A DNA stretch of 64,000 bases from Chitinophagales bacterium (GCA_022360175.1 JAKSDI010000299.1:1-64000); one strand, 5' to 3'; positions 36,131 through 45,800 are shown, counted from the first letter of the stretch. Notes: generated by a model from the letters alone, not told the origin. Numbers and translations are program-made.

Positions 36131-37138
36131 CTAGTGTAAAATACGCCATACCATTTCCTTAGCCAGGCTGCCATCTGGCTTTCCAGTGTTGTTATAACCA
36201 ACACCTTTTGATTTCAAGTCGTATTCTTTCAGAAGGGTAATAGCCTGTTCGGCTTTAGCGGGGGGAAACTGTCGAGCAGCAGCTCGATATTCTTTCAGAA
36301 AAAAATTGGATCTGAGTTGCAAGGTAGTCATTATTTCGCGTTCCGGCAAATTTTTAGCGGCATGGTACAAGTAGACCTTACTGAAGTAAGTGTAAAGAGA
36401 ACCAATTAAAACCGGCAGTGGCATCTTCTTAGGATTAGCGGCAAAATATTGAAGAATGCGATTGGTTTTTACCATATCTCGCTGCCCAATAGCACGCTGC
36501 AATTCAAATACATTATAGTCCTTGCTAATTCCAATATTAGCTTCAATCTCTTTTTCTGTAATTTCAGTTTCAGCCGCTACATTAATTGCAAGCTTGTCAA
36601 GTTCATTTGCTACTTTAGAAAGATCGGTCCCTAAATATTCAGCAATCAGATCAGCTGCACGAGGCTGAATACTTAATTTTTTCTTTTTCAAATAAGCACT
36701 AATCCAGTCTGGAACCTGATTGTCGTAAAGCGGCTTGGATTCAAAAATTACAGCCTGTTTCTTCAATGCTTTTCCAAACTTTGAATTGAAGTTGAATTTT
36801 TTATGCTTATAACAAATAAGTACGATGGTGGTACTGGTAGGATGTTCTATATAGGACTGCAAATTGGAGAGTGTACGCATCTCCTGTGCTTCTTTTAATA
36901 TCACTACTTGATGAGAAGCCATCATAGGATAGCGCCTGGCAGTATCTATAATCGCCTGATGATTCACATCCTTACCATAAAATACTGTAAAATTAAACGC
37001 CTTTTCTGATTCATTTAAAATCCCATTTTCAACTTGAGAGGTAATAGCATCTATATAATAAGATTCTTTACCGTACAGAAAATACACTTGTTGATAATCC
37101 TTAGACTTTAATTGCTTGAGAATCGTATCGAATGCCAA
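36131..37138 (-). CDS. holA: DNA polymerase III subunit delta
   Basis: About 335 residues from a TTG at 37138 (FDTILKQLKSKDYQQVYFLYGKESYYID), the position where homologues normally start. It loads the sliding clamp with the other clamp-loader subunits. The N-terminal ATPase-like domain (VYFLYGKES, RRYPMMASHQVVILKEAQEM) and the C-terminal collar region (PVLIGSLYTYFSKVYLYHAAKN, PPAKAEQAITLLKEYDLKSKG) are both visible. A longer frame beginning at 37192 runs into the inverted-repeat element that abuts the gene and is unlikely to be the natural start. No ATG exists near the family start, which is unusual. Confidence 0.92.
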   Translation of the reverse strand: MAFDTILKQLKSKDYQQVYFLYGKESYYIDAITSQVENGILNESEKAFNFTVFYGKDVNHQAIIDTARRYPMMASHQVVILKEAQEMRTLSNLQSYIEHPTSTTIVLICYKHKKFNFNSKFGKALKKQAVIFESKPLYDNQVPDWISAYLKKKKLSIQPRAADLIAEYLGTDLSKVANELDKLAINVAAETEITEKEIEANIGISKDYNVFELQRAIGQRDMVKTNRILQYFAANPKKMPLPVLIGSLYTYFSKVYLYHAAKNLPEREIMTTLQLRSNFFLKEYRAAARQFPPAKAEQAITLLKEYDLKSKGVGYNNTGKPDGSLAKEMVWRILH

Positions 37139-37151
37139 TGGTAATAACTTT

Positions 37152-37315
37152 AGAGTATGTTTAAAATTCCAACAATTAGCTACGAGTGGCAAATTTCTTC
37201 CTGCACTTCGTTAAAAAGCCTCACCGTACCTTCCAGGTATGCTTACGTTTTTTGCCTCGTTCAGAACAAAATTTGCTCACGCTCCCTCAATCATGAAAAT
37301 TTAAACATACTCTTA
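37152..37315. mobile_element. Small inverted-repeat element directly upstream of holA (164 bp)
   Basis: Ends AGAGTATGTTTAAAATT and, on the other strand, AGAGTATGTTTAAATTTTC are inverted repeats. Their AGAG-pyrimidine-purine-TGTTT layout is like that of the elements at 26393 and 63413, though the interiors differ. The interior is itself partly palindromic (GCAAATTT...AAATTTGC; GCATACC/GGTACG-type core). The left end lies 13 bases before the TTG used by holA. Confidence 0.65.
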
Positions 37316-37501
37316 GATATGCAAGTATAATGAAAATGTTGCAATCAAATTATGGACATTTACAATCTTATGCCCTAACAATACGTTTTCAAACTGAAAC
37401 AAAGCGTTTAAATAAAACGTATACTTGCATAAATAACTGATTTCGGCTACCTTAGTACTAATCAGTTTGACATCAAGTAAAGCTATCTTAATACCAAAGC
37501 C

Positions 37502-39445
37502 ATGAAAAAACTGTTATTCACGCTTCTTCTTGTTACTATTATCACAATCACTTCCCAGGCCGCCAGCTTATATATTTTATATGATGACGCTTGTATGGAC
37601 CGCCTTGAATACGTCTATAAAAACAACGATGAAGGTGGAGAATACATCGTATATCAAATCAATACAAATCCTGGTGAAAAAATTATCCTGGAAGTTGGAA
37701 CGGAAAGTACTACTCCACAAGATTTTCTACCAGCGCAGTTTATCCGCTGTAATAATGCAGTCTTTGATGAAAAGCTGGTCAATGCGATCAACAGCAACAT
37801 TGATCGGGTTTTTATGGTAGTAAAAAAAGGAAATAGCCGTTATTTTATTTCTCCTATTACATTTGCTGCCCGTTATTTACGTTCTCAGGATTTCATTTTA
37901 TACGATTCTCCAAAATACCGTTTTCAGTTTGATCTGAAAATGGGAACTATAGGTGAAAATATTGCTTATAAGAATCCTAATGCAACTGTAAATTTTGAAG
38001 GCAAGCTGGATAATGTATGTTCTGGCGAATTTATTTTCCGCCAATACTCTGAATTTTCAGGCAATCCCCATACTGATTTGGTGTTGGTACCAGAAGTAGG
38101 AATCATTGAAGAACGTAGTGGTATCAATGCTGCCGATGCGATCAAAAATATGCTTCGGCTTGAAAAAGTAAACGGTAGAAAACTCGATCGGTATCTGAAT
38201 AAATTATGTACTGGTAGAGATGATGAAGTGATCCCTGTAGAACCACAGGAAGCACTTACTGCACGTGAGGTACCAGAAACAGCTCCTCAAGAATACAATA
38301 CATTTATAGGAGGCCCTAGCCAACCCAATGTCCCTAAACTTCCAGAAGTAGCTACTTCCGGGGTAAAAACACATGTTGTAAAAAAAGGAGAAACACTATA
38401 TCGTATTTCCAAAATGTATGGTATATCAGTAGATCAATTACGCTCCTGGAATGGTAAAGGAAATTCTAATTTGATTCGGGTAGGAGAACAACTGAAAGTA
38501 GCAGGAGAAGTAGGTTTAACACCTAAAAGTATAGGTAATGTAACGGCTCCTTCTCCTTCTGATTATAGTGTATTAGGAGGCAGAATAAATACTAATACTA
38601 ATCCGACTCCAAGCCCTAACCTCAGTACAGGCACCTCACCAAAAAGTGCAGCCGAATGGGGAAGCACAAAAAATCACGTTGTTCGCAGAGGAGAAACGGT
38701 AGCTTCTATAGCGATGAAGTATGGCTATACAGAAAGTAAATTCAGAGCCATTAATAATATGACGTCTAATGAATTTATCAAAGTGGGTCAAATTTTAAGA
38801 ACTACGGATTGCCCTGAAACACCGACAACAGAATATCAGCAAACAGCAGCAGAGCAGCCTCAATCTTACTATCAACCCACCAATCCTGGTTTAACGGCTC
38901 GTTCTCCTGAATTGGTAACAGTGCAGCCATCACAACCTTCTTATCAAAGAAATATTCCTACTGGCAAAGAAGTTGAATCATTTAGCGACGATAACCTTAA
39001 TAAGCAGGTTAATGAAAATCAATATCGCAACACCCCCTATTTTCTAAATCGCTCAACTACTCAACCTCCGGAAGAAACTGTTAATAGCTATAATGCACCT
39101 CCTCAGCAAAACGAATTTTATACGGTTCAGCCCAGGAGTGGTAATAATGCAGGTACTCCTCAGGAGTTTTACACGGTTCAACCGCGTAGTCCACAAACTA
39201 CTGCTACACCTAATAGCTATGGTGTACCTCAAACAGCAATGCCAGGTTATACACCAAGTACACCACAACAATATTCAACTGTAAGCCCTCGTACTACAGA
39301 GCGTACGGTATATATTGTAAAGGATGGAGATACATTATATAGCATTGCCAGAACCTATGGCTTAACTATTGAAAAGCTACGCAGCCTGAATAATTTAGCC
39401 AGAGGCGAGGTACTTATTCCTTACCAAAAAATATACCTCAACTAA
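37502..39445 (+). CDS. Secreted three-LysM protein
   Basis: 647 residues, signal peptide about 1-21 (TITSQAAS). An N-terminal region of about 235 residues (SLYILYDDACMDRLEYVYKN, CSGEFIFRQYSEF) is followed by three LysM domains at about 289-333 (VVKKGETLYRISKMYGIS), 392-437 (VVRRGETVASIAMKYGYT) and 599-647 (IVKDGDTLYSIARTYGLT). Between the second and third lies a Pro/Gln/Thr-rich spacer with repeats of YTVQPRS. LysM domains bind peptidoglycan or related glycans, so the protein is probably a cell-wall or envelope factor. The N-terminal region is not matched to a family I can name. Confidence 0.88.
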   Translation: MKKLLFTLLLVTIITITSQAASLYILYDDACMDRLEYVYKNNDEGGEYIVYQINTNPGEKIILEVGTESTTPQDFLPAQFIRCNNAVFDEKLVNAINSNIDRVFMVVKKGNSRYFISPITFAARYLRSQDFILYDSPKYRFQFDLKMGTIGENIAYKNPNATVNFEGKLDNVCSGEFIFRQYSEFSGNPHTDLVLVPEVGIIEERSGINAADAIKNMLRLEKVNGRKLDRYLNKLCTGRDDEVIPVEPQEALTAREVPETAPQEYNTFIGGPSQPNVPKLPEVATSGVKTHVVKKGETLYRISKMYGISVDQLRSWNGKGNSNLIRVGEQLKVAGEVGLTPKSIGNVTAPSPSDYSVLGGRINTNTNPTPSPNLSTGTSPKSAAEWGSTKNHVVRRGETVASIAMKYGYTESKFRAINNMTSNEFIKVGQILRTTDCPETPTTEYQQTAAEQPQSYYQPTNPGLTARSPELVTVQPSQPSYQRNIPTGKEVESFSDDNLNKQVNENQYRNTPYFLNRSTTQPPEETVNSYNAPPQQNEFYTVQPRSGNNAGTPQEFYTVQPRSPQTTATPNSYGVPQTAMPGYTPSTPQQYSTVSPRTTERTVYIVKDGDTLYSIARTYGLTIEKLRSLNNLARGEVLIPYQKIYLN

Positions 39446-39473
39446 AATAAAATAGTAATGGTATAGAAGAAAA

Positions 39474-39512
39474 AAAAGCCAACTACGATTGACGTAGTTG
39501 GCTTTTCTTTTA
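39474..39512 (+). terminator. Strong terminator after the LysM protein
   Basis: AAAAGCCAACTACG (39474-39487), loop ATTGA, CGTAGTTGGCTTTT (39493-39506): a 14-bp perfect stem with a T-rich tail (TTTTCTTTT). Confidence 0.9.
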
Positions 39513-39552
39513 ACTATTTTATACTTATGTCTTCATTTCTAACATGAATCAT

Positions 39553-39560
39553 TATTTTTG
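39553..39560 (+). promoter_or_regulatory. Candidate -7 element of the CNNM gene
   Basis: TATTTTTG fits TAnnTTTG and sits only 9 bases before the ATG at 39570. If used, the mRNA would be leaderless or nearly so. Confidence 0.4.
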
Positions 39561-39569
39561 CGGAAACCA

Positions 39570-40715
39570 ATGCCGTCTATGGGCTTACTAATATTTTTCT
39601 TTTTACTGTCGATTTGTTTCTCATTTCTATGCTCTGTCTGGGAAGCTGTATTATTAAGTATCACTCCATCCTTTGTTGAAGTCAAATACAAAGAAGGTAC
39701 TCGAGCAGGTAAATTACTAAAATCATTTAAAGCAGATATAGATCGGCCTTTGGCTGCTATCTTAACGCTTAATACTATTGCTCACACTGTTGGCGCAATG
39801 GGGGTTGGCTCCCAAGCAGGTAAAATTTTTGGCGAGCAACATATGGCAATAGCAGGAATCAATTTGCCATTCTCTATAGAAGCTTTTGTAGGGGCTGTGA
39901 TGACATTAGCCATACTTATACTCTCTGAAATTATTCCAAAAACAATTGGTGCTAATTCATGGCAACAGCTTTCTACTTTTACCGTGAACTCTCTTAATAT
40001 AATTATCTACCTTTTGTTTCCATTGGTATGGGTTAGCCAATTCATCACCAAAAAGTTGAAGAAAGATAAAGAGAAATCCGTTTTAAGCCGTGCTGATTTT
40101 TATGCGATGGCAGAAATCGGCGAAAAGGAAGGTATATTCCGAAGTAATGAATCCAAGATTATATACAATCTGCTTCGGTTAAATACTATTCGGGCTAAAG
40201 ATATTATGACTCCCCGTACAGTTGTAAAAGCCGCAAATCAGGGACAAAGCATTCAGGAGTTTTATGAAAATAATAAGCATCTACAGTTTTCGCGTATTCC
40301 TGTATTTGCCGAAAGCAAGGATCATATTAACGGCTTTGTTCTAAAAGATGAAATATTAAGTAATATTATTAATGAAAATGGTGCAGCACCACTACAGGAG
40401 ATCATGAGAGAAATCCTGATTGTTAATGAACAAGTAGCACTACCCGATTTATTCAACAATCTTATTGAGAAACGGGAGCATATTGCACTGGTGGTAGATG
40501 AATTTGGAGGAATGTCTGGAATTGTGACAATGGAAGATGTAATAGAAACATTACTAGGCCTTGAAATAGTAGATGAACAGGACAATATAGAGGATATGCA
40601 AATGCTAGCTCGTAAAAACTGGGAGAAAAGAGCCAAACATCTAGGGCTGCTGGAAAACCTGGAAGAGCTTACCAAACCTCAAAGTTCTGAAGAAAAGACA
40701 GGAGAAGACATCTAG
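39570..40715 (+). CDS. CNNM/DUF21 and CBS domain membrane protein (hemolysin-C/CorC-like)
   Basis: 381 residues from the ATG at 39570 (MPSMGLLIFFFLLS); ATG 39579 is a close alternative and TTG 39558 is less likely. The N-terminal DUF21/CNNM transmembrane domain (LLIFFFLLSICFSFLCSVWEAVLLS, MTLAILILSEIIPKTIGANSW) is followed by a paired CBS region (DIMTPRTVVKAANQGQS, FSRIPVFAESKDHINGFVLKDEIL, LPDLFNNLIEKREHIALVVDEFGGMSGIVTMEDVIETLLGLEIVDEQD). The family takes part in magnesium and divalent-ion homeostasis. There is no C-terminal transporter-associated domain of the longer type. Confidence 0.92.
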   Translation: MPSMGLLIFFFLLSICFSFLCSVWEAVLLSITPSFVEVKYKEGTRAGKLLKSFKADIDRPLAAILTLNTIAHTVGAMGVGSQAGKIFGEQHMAIAGINLPFSIEAFVGAVMTLAILILSEIIPKTIGANSWQQLSTFTVNSLNIIIYLLFPLVWVSQFITKKLKKDKEKSVLSRADFYAMAEIGEKEGIFRSNESKIIYNLLRLNTIRAKDIMTPRTVVKAANQGQSIQEFYENNKHLQFSRIPVFAESKDHINGFVLKDEILSNIINENGAAPLQEIMREILIVNEQVALPDLFNNLIEKREHIALVVDEFGGMSGIVTMEDVIETLLGLEIVDEQDNIEDMQMLARKNWEKRAKHLGLLENLEELTKPQSSEEKTGEDI

Positions 40716-40961
40716 CCTTCTATAGCTATTCTTATTTTTACTTTTTGTAGTAGCCTGATATATGTGATAGCCTCACGAATAACACTCCTACTCTATTCCT
40801 TGCATACACCTGTAAAGAGATAGACTCTTATCATATTATTATTTAGATGCTGATGGAAATTGTTTAGCAATCGTCGTTAAAATGGAATTTTCACTCTATT
40901 TAATTATGTTTAATGCATTAAAACATGAACAATAGTGTATAAAATTTCTTACTTAACCTAA

Positions 40962-42644
40962 ATGGCACTTTCTAAACAACAGCAAATGGATTTTTTTTCT
41001 TCCGCTAATCGTATTTCTATCCTGGAACACCTGCAAAATACTTTTTTTGATGTGATCATTATTGGTGGAGGAATTACAGGAGCAGGTATTGCGTTGGATG
41101 CTACTTCAAGAGGGATGAAAGTCGCTTTACTAGAAAAAGCTGATTTTGCTTCCGGCACAAGCAGCAAGTCTACCAAACTAATACACGGAGGGCTCCGTTA
41201 TCTAAAACAATTCGAAATCGGATTAGTAAGAGAAGTTGGCAGGGAAAGAGCTATTGTTCACCAATTAGCCCCACATATAGTCAGGCCTGAAAAAATGTTA
41301 TTACCTCTCATAAAGGGCGGCACTTATGGTTCTATTACTACATCAGCAGGTTTGATGATATATGACCTGTTAGCAGGTGTAAATGGAGATGATAAAAGAA
41401 AAATGCTCAATAAAGAAGAGACTTTAAATAAAGAACCCCTTCTTAAAACGAATGCTGACAGCTTAAAAGGTGGAGGCTATTATGCAGAATATCGTACGGA
41501 TGATGCTCGCTTAACTATTGAAAATATAAAGTCAGCTATTCAGCATGGAGCTGTTTGTTTAAATTATGTAGAGGTAGAAAGCTTTTTTTATGAGAAAGAA
41601 AAAATTGGAGGAGTAAAATGTATTGATGTCCAAACAGGGAATAAACTAGCAATCAAATCTACTTATATCATCAATGCGACAGGCCCCTGGGTAGATAAAG
41701 TCCGAAAGAAAGATGAAGCTATTAAGGGCAAACGTCTCTTTTTGTCAAAAGGGATACATGTTGTGGTTCCCTATGAACGTTTTCCCCTGCAGCAATCCAT
41801 TTATTTTGATGTGCCAGATGGCCGAATGATATTTGCCATTCCCCGTAATCGAGTGACATATATAGGAACTACTGACACCCCTTATAATGGCGACCTTAAC
41901 AACATACCTATTTATCAAGAAGATGTTGAATACCTGCTGAAGGCTGCAAATAATATGTTTCCAGTATTAAAGCTGAGCATAAAAGATGTTGAATCCAGTT
42001 GGGCTGGTTTACGCCCTCTTATTCATGAAGAAGGCAAATCTGCATCTGAAATGTCTAGGAAAGATGAAATTTTTGAATCTCAGACTGGTTTAGTTTCTAT
42101 TGCAGGTGGTAAACTTACTGGTTATCGGAAAATGGCAGAACGTGTACTAGACCTTATCAATCGAAAATTCCAAAAAGAATATAACAAAACATTTAGCAAT
42201 ACTCATACTCATCAAATTCCCTTATCGAATGGTGCCTTCAAAAACAGTAAAGAAGTAAAAGCCTACGAAAATAATATTGCCACACAACTTAGCAGCTGGC
42301 AACTCCCCTCCTACTATTCCGAATATCTGGTGACCAATTACGGCTTGCAAAGCGATTTAATTTTAAAAAGGATGCAGCGATATAATGACATTCCGGAAAT
42401 TGCATTAGCAAGGGCAGAAGCATGGTATAGCATCCATCATGAATTAGCGTATCATCCTATAGATTTGCTTGACCGCCGCTCTGGGAGGCTTTATTTTTAT
42501 TTACCCAGTGTTTCTACAATTCTGCCTGCTATATTATCCGAATTTAAAGAGGCTTTAAGATTGAAAGATGCTCAAATGCAGGTACTAAAAGAAGAAGTCG
42601 AATTAGCAATCAAACAAATATCAGAATTCCATCCAGCTAGCTAA
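40962..42644 (+). CDS. glpD: Glycerol-3-phosphate dehydrogenase (aerobic, FAD-dependent)
   Basis: 560 residues, close to the family norm. The N-terminal FAD-binding fold reads FDVIIIGGGITGAGIALDATSRG, then SGTSSKSTKLIHGGLRYLKQFEIGLVREVGRERAIV, the characteristic GlpD start, followed by GGYYAEYRTDDARLT and YIGTTDTPYNGD. The C-terminal helical domain includes ESSWAGLRPLIHEEG and SIAGGKLTGYRKMAE. It passes electrons from glycerol-3-phosphate to quinone. No glycerol kinase or facilitator is adjacent; it stands alone between gaps of about 250 and 180 bases. Confidence 0.96.
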   Translation: MALSKQQQMDFFSSANRISILEHLQNTFFDVIIIGGGITGAGIALDATSRGMKVALLEKADFASGTSSKSTKLIHGGLRYLKQFEIGLVREVGRERAIVHQLAPHIVRPEKMLLPLIKGGTYGSITTSAGLMIYDLLAGVNGDDKRKMLNKEETLNKEPLLKTNADSLKGGGYYAEYRTDDARLTIENIKSAIQHGAVCLNYVEVESFFYEKEKIGGVKCIDVQTGNKLAIKSTYIINATGPWVDKVRKKDEAIKGKRLFLSKGIHVVVPYERFPLQQSIYFDVPDGRMIFAIPRNRVTYIGTTDTPYNGDLNNIPIYQEDVEYLLKAANNMFPVLKLSIKDVESSWAGLRPLIHEEGKSASEMSRKDEIFESQTGLVSIAGGKLTGYRKMAERVLDLINRKFQKEYNKTFSNTHTHQIPLSNGAFKNSKEVKAYENNIATQLSSWQLPSYYSEYLVTNYGLQSDLILKRMQRYNDIPEIALARAEAWYSIHHELAYHPIDLLDRRSGRLYFYLPSVSTILPAILSEFKEALRLKDAQMQVLKEEVELAIKQISEFHPAS

Positions 42645-42702
42645 TTACTATTACGTTTGTCCAAAAAAGTTTCTATAAAGAACAACAATTTAACTTTTTT
42701 TA

Positions 42703-42710
42703 TATATTTG
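42703..42710 (+). promoter_or_regulatory. Candidate -7 element of the minimal CHU_C gene
   Basis: TATATTTG fits TAnnTTTG, 110 bases before the ATG at 42821. No -33 partner was found at the usual distance. Confidence 0.35.
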
Positions 42711-42820
42711 CCGTCAATTAGGAGATGTATATAAATAAATATTATTTGTATACGCTTAGACTCTTATAAATAAACACGCAATACTTACTTCTGATTTGTT
42801 GAACATGTAACCGATTTAAG

Positions 42821-43231
42821 ATGAAACATTTCTTACTAGCAGCAACGCTATGCACATTATTTATGGCAGGTGTCGCAAACGCAAACAATCAATCTAGCAG
42901 CAATTTCTTGAGCTTAGATGGTATCCAAGCTGATTCGCTCTACATTCCAAGTGCTTTTTCACCTAATGGTGATGGCCGAAATGACCTCTTTGAAGTTTTC
43001 ATGAAGCCAAATACCAATGCTGTGATTAAGAACTACGCTATTTTTAATCGTTGGGGATCAATGGTATTTGAAAGTAAAAACTTTACCCTTCCAGCCTCTG
43101 ATAGTGCATGGTGGGATGGTTACTTCAATGGTGAAAAGGCAACTCCTGATACCTACGTATACAGAATTGAAATTGAATATACCGGAAAAAGGCCAATCAT
43201 ATATACCGGAGAAATAGCTATCGTAAACTAG
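42821..43231 (+). CDS. Minimal secreted CHU_C-domain protein
   Basis: 136 residues: signal peptide (about 1-21, AGVANANN), a short linker and then almost only a type B (gliding motility-associated) C-terminal domain with FSPNGDGRNDLFEVF, IFNRWGSMVFESK, WWDGYFNGEKATPDTYVYRIE and YTGEIAIVN. Such domains normally sit at the end of very large T9SS cargo. Here it has no cargo in front, so it may be a free-standing surface module, a decoy or a remnant of a longer gene. It is followed by a clear terminator, so the gene is not truncated at the 3' side. Confidence 0.9.
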   Translation: MKHFLLAATLCTLFMAGVANANNQSSSNFLSLDGIQADSLYIPSAFSPNGDGRNDLFEVFMKPNTNAVIKNYAIFNRWGSMVFESKNFTLPASDSAWWDGYFNGEKATPDTYVYRIEIEYTGKRPIIYTGEIAIVN

Positions 43232-43272
43232 ATAGCAATCATAGTCACTAGTAATAACAAACACAATATATT

Positions 43273-43312
43273 TATCCCATGCCGGAACCAGTCCGCATGG
43301 GATTTTTATTTT
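43273..43312 (+). terminator. Terminator after the minimal CHU_C gene
   Basis: ATCCCATGCCGGA (43273-43285) and TCCGCATGGGAT (43291-43302) pair with one bulged C, followed by TTTTTATTTTTG. Confidence 0.85.
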
Positions 43313-43467
43313 TGCATAAAGAGTAAGTGGCAAGACAAATTATAAGTAGAAATATCAACTGCTTATTTTCTTCTTATCTAAAGAATGTTCGATTAATTCA
43401 ATATCGATTTTTTTTTCACATAGCAAGTTTATTCTCCTATCTTTACCCCTATACCCATGTAGCCGTT

Positions 43468-45543
43468 ATGACCCGTCTAATATTAACTTTAGCTTGTTTA
43501 TTTCCATTTTTTCTCATCGCTCAGGTTGACACATTAGAGCAACCTGAAAGGGCGACCCAACTCATTGAGGATTACTTACTTAATACAGAAGGAGATGGGG
43601 ATTTTGATTTCAACACGCTACTTGAAGACCTTGAGTTTTATCGTGAGCATCCCCTCAACCTGAATGAGGCAGATGAGGCCGAACTCCATAACCTCCGCTT
43701 ACTTTCTGATATTCAGATCATTGATTTAATCAGTTATAGAAAAGAAGCAGGCGATCTTATTGCGCTGTATGAGTTGCAAGCTATTCCAAGCTTTGATCTA
43801 AATACAATTCGGGCTATTCTACCCTATGTTGCTGTTGATGGTGGTTTGGACGACTATCAATTATCCATTCCTCGAATGATGGTGGAAGGAAGTAACGAGC
43901 TTTATATACGTTGGTTTCGCATTGCAGAACAACAAAGGGGGTATCTCGATGATTTTGGGCGGCGATACCTGGGGAGTCCTGATCAGTTATATGTACGATT
44001 CAGGCATTCTTATAGTAACAAACTCAGCTTTGGATTCACTGCTGAGAAAGACCGGGGAGAAGAGTTTTTTACTGGCAGTAACAAGCAGGGATTTGACTAT
44101 TACTCTGCTCATCTCTTTCTACAAAATTATAACAAACATATAAAATCGGTGGCCTTGGGGGATTATAATGTCAGCTTTGGACAAGGCCTCATTCTATATT
44201 CCGGTTTTGGCTATGGTAAGAGTTCTCTGGTAATGAATGTAAAACGAACAACTCCTACCCTACGCCGTTATTCTTCCGTTAATGAAGCTCAGTTTTTTCG
44301 CGGTGGAGCTTTTACTTTAGCATTCGGAGATCATCTGGAGGTCACGGCACTTGCTTCTTTCAGAAAACGCGATGCCAATATATTAGAAGCAGATACCTCT
44401 GAATTAGATGACATCCCATTAGAAGTTAGTTCACTGGGTATAAGTGGCCTACACCGCACTGAGAACGAAATTGAAGATGAAAATGCGATTGACCAGCAAA
44501 GCTTTGGAGGGCAAATAAAATGGAAAGGAGAACGCGGGCATATAGCATTCAATAGCCTTTACGAAAAATTAGGAGCTACTTTATCTCAGTATCGCCCACA
44601 GCCCTATAATCAATTTTATATCAATAGTGATTATACCTTCAACTCCAGTATTGATTATTCTTTCATCTACCAGAATTATAACTTCTTTGGTGAAACTGCT
44701 ATCAGTCACACCGGGGCAATTGCTACAGTCAATGGATTACTTATGGGACTGGATCGCAATGTGGATCTCGCTATTCTTTTTCGTCATTATCCGCGTGATT
44801 ATCAAGCATTAAACGCTAATCCTTTTGGAGAAATACGAGGAGGGAATAATGAAACAGGGCTATACATAGGCATAGAGTTAAGGCCATTTCCTAAATGGAA
44901 ATTCAGCGCATTTTTCGACGCCTGGCGGCATCCCTGGCTACGCTTTGATGTCGACTCCCCTAGCCGAGGCCACGAGTATAGAGCAAGATTAACTTATAAT
45001 CTCAAGCGCAATCTTAATGTCTATGCAGAAGTGCGCAATGAGACAAAAGAAATCGGTGTTCTTAAAATCGATGGAAACAATTCATTTACAGTACCAAGAG
45101 AACGATTCCAGTTTCGATTTCATATCTCCAAAAAAGTAAGTAAGGTATTAGAACTCAGAAGCAGAATGGATATAGGATTCACAGATAACGAAATCAACGA
45201 TCGCCAAGAAGGAATTTCTATCTATCAAGACATATTGTATCGACCTCTTTCTTTTCCATTATCCGTCACAGCACGTTTTGCCATTTATGACACGGATGGT
45301 TATCAGACTCGTTTTTATTCCTATGAAAACAATCTTCTTTATACTTTTTCCATTCCTGCTTATTACAATCGTGGTACTCGTGCTTACATCAATATTCGTT
45401 ATCATGGTATACGCAATCTCATGATTGAAGGCCGTGTAGCTCAAACTTATTGGGCTAATCAAGATCGCGTTGGAAGCTTTTTTGATCAGATAGATGGACA
45501 GGTAAGAACGGAATTAGGAGCACAATTGAGGTATAAATTTTGA
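43468..45543 (+). CDS. Helix-hairpin-helix and outer-membrane barrel-like protein
   Basis: 691 residues from the ATG at 43468 (MTRLILTLACLFPFFLIAQV, a signal peptide); the open frame begins farther left but lacks other good starts. Residues 25-130 hold a ComEA-like helix-hairpin-helix pair (NLNEADEAELHNLRLLSD, IALYELQAIPSFDLNTIRAI). From about 140 the sequence is a long series of alternating beta strands (LYVRFRHSYSNKLSFGFTAEKDR, SVALGDYNVSFGQGLILYSGF, VYAEVRNETKEIG) ending LGAQLRYKF, the Phe-terminal end of an outer-membrane barrel. The combination is common in Bacteroidota; the cargo is unknown. Confidence 0.78.
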   Translation: MTRLILTLACLFPFFLIAQVDTLEQPERATQLIEDYLLNTEGDGDFDFNTLLEDLEFYREHPLNLNEADEAELHNLRLLSDIQIIDLISYRKEAGDLIALYELQAIPSFDLNTIRAILPYVAVDGGLDDYQLSIPRMMVEGSNELYIRWFRIAEQQRGYLDDFGRRYLGSPDQLYVRFRHSYSNKLSFGFTAEKDRGEEFFTGSNKQGFDYYSAHLFLQNYNKHIKSVALGDYNVSFGQGLILYSGFGYGKSSLVMNVKRTTPTLRRYSSVNEAQFFRGGAFTLAFGDHLEVTALASFRKRDANILEADTSELDDIPLEVSSLGISGLHRTENEIEDENAIDQQSFGGQIKWKGERGHIAFNSLYEKLGATLSQYRPQPYNQFYINSDYTFNSSIDYSFIYQNYNFFGETAISHTGAIATVNGLLMGLDRNVDLAILFRHYPRDYQALNANPFGEIRGGNNETGLYIGIELRPFPKWKFSAFFDAWRHPWLRFDVDSPSRGHEYRARLTYNLKRNLNVYAEVRNETKEIGVLKIDGNNSFTVPRERFQFRFHISKKVSKVLELRSRMDIGFTDNEINDRQEGISIYQDILYRPLSFPLSVTARFAIYDTDGYQTRFYSYENNLLYTFSIPAYYNRGTRAYINIRYHGIRNLMIEGRVAQTYWANQDRVGSFFDQIDGQVRTELGAQLRYKF

Positions 45544-45730
45544 TGTAGTGATGTAAGATATCGTGGGTTTATGGATAATATAATAGGAAGTAAACGATTA
45601 TGTATATTATATTTCAGGTTGAATGGTCTCAAGATGCGCGCATTCATGAAGAAAAACGAAGTGTAATACTTCATCACTCGTACCCGAAACTTATTATAAA
45701 GGTGCAGCAAAAGTGATACCCACTGCCCAC

Positions 45731-45800
45731 TGAATACTGAATACTGAATACTGAATACTGAATACTGAATACTGAATACTGAATACTGAATACTGAATAC
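45731..45800. repeat. Ten-copy heptamer tandem repeat
   Basis: TGAATAC repeated ten times without a visible mismatch (70 bases), three bases beyond the stop codon of the protease gene on the minus strand. The unit is not a multiple of three. Confidence 0.95.

Noticed and set aside
37139..37192. N-terminal extension of holA
   Set aside because: It is translated from the inverted-repeat element and does not match the family start.
45731..45800. Repeat array considered as CRISPR
   Set aside because: The unit is 7 bp with no spacers; it is a microsatellite.
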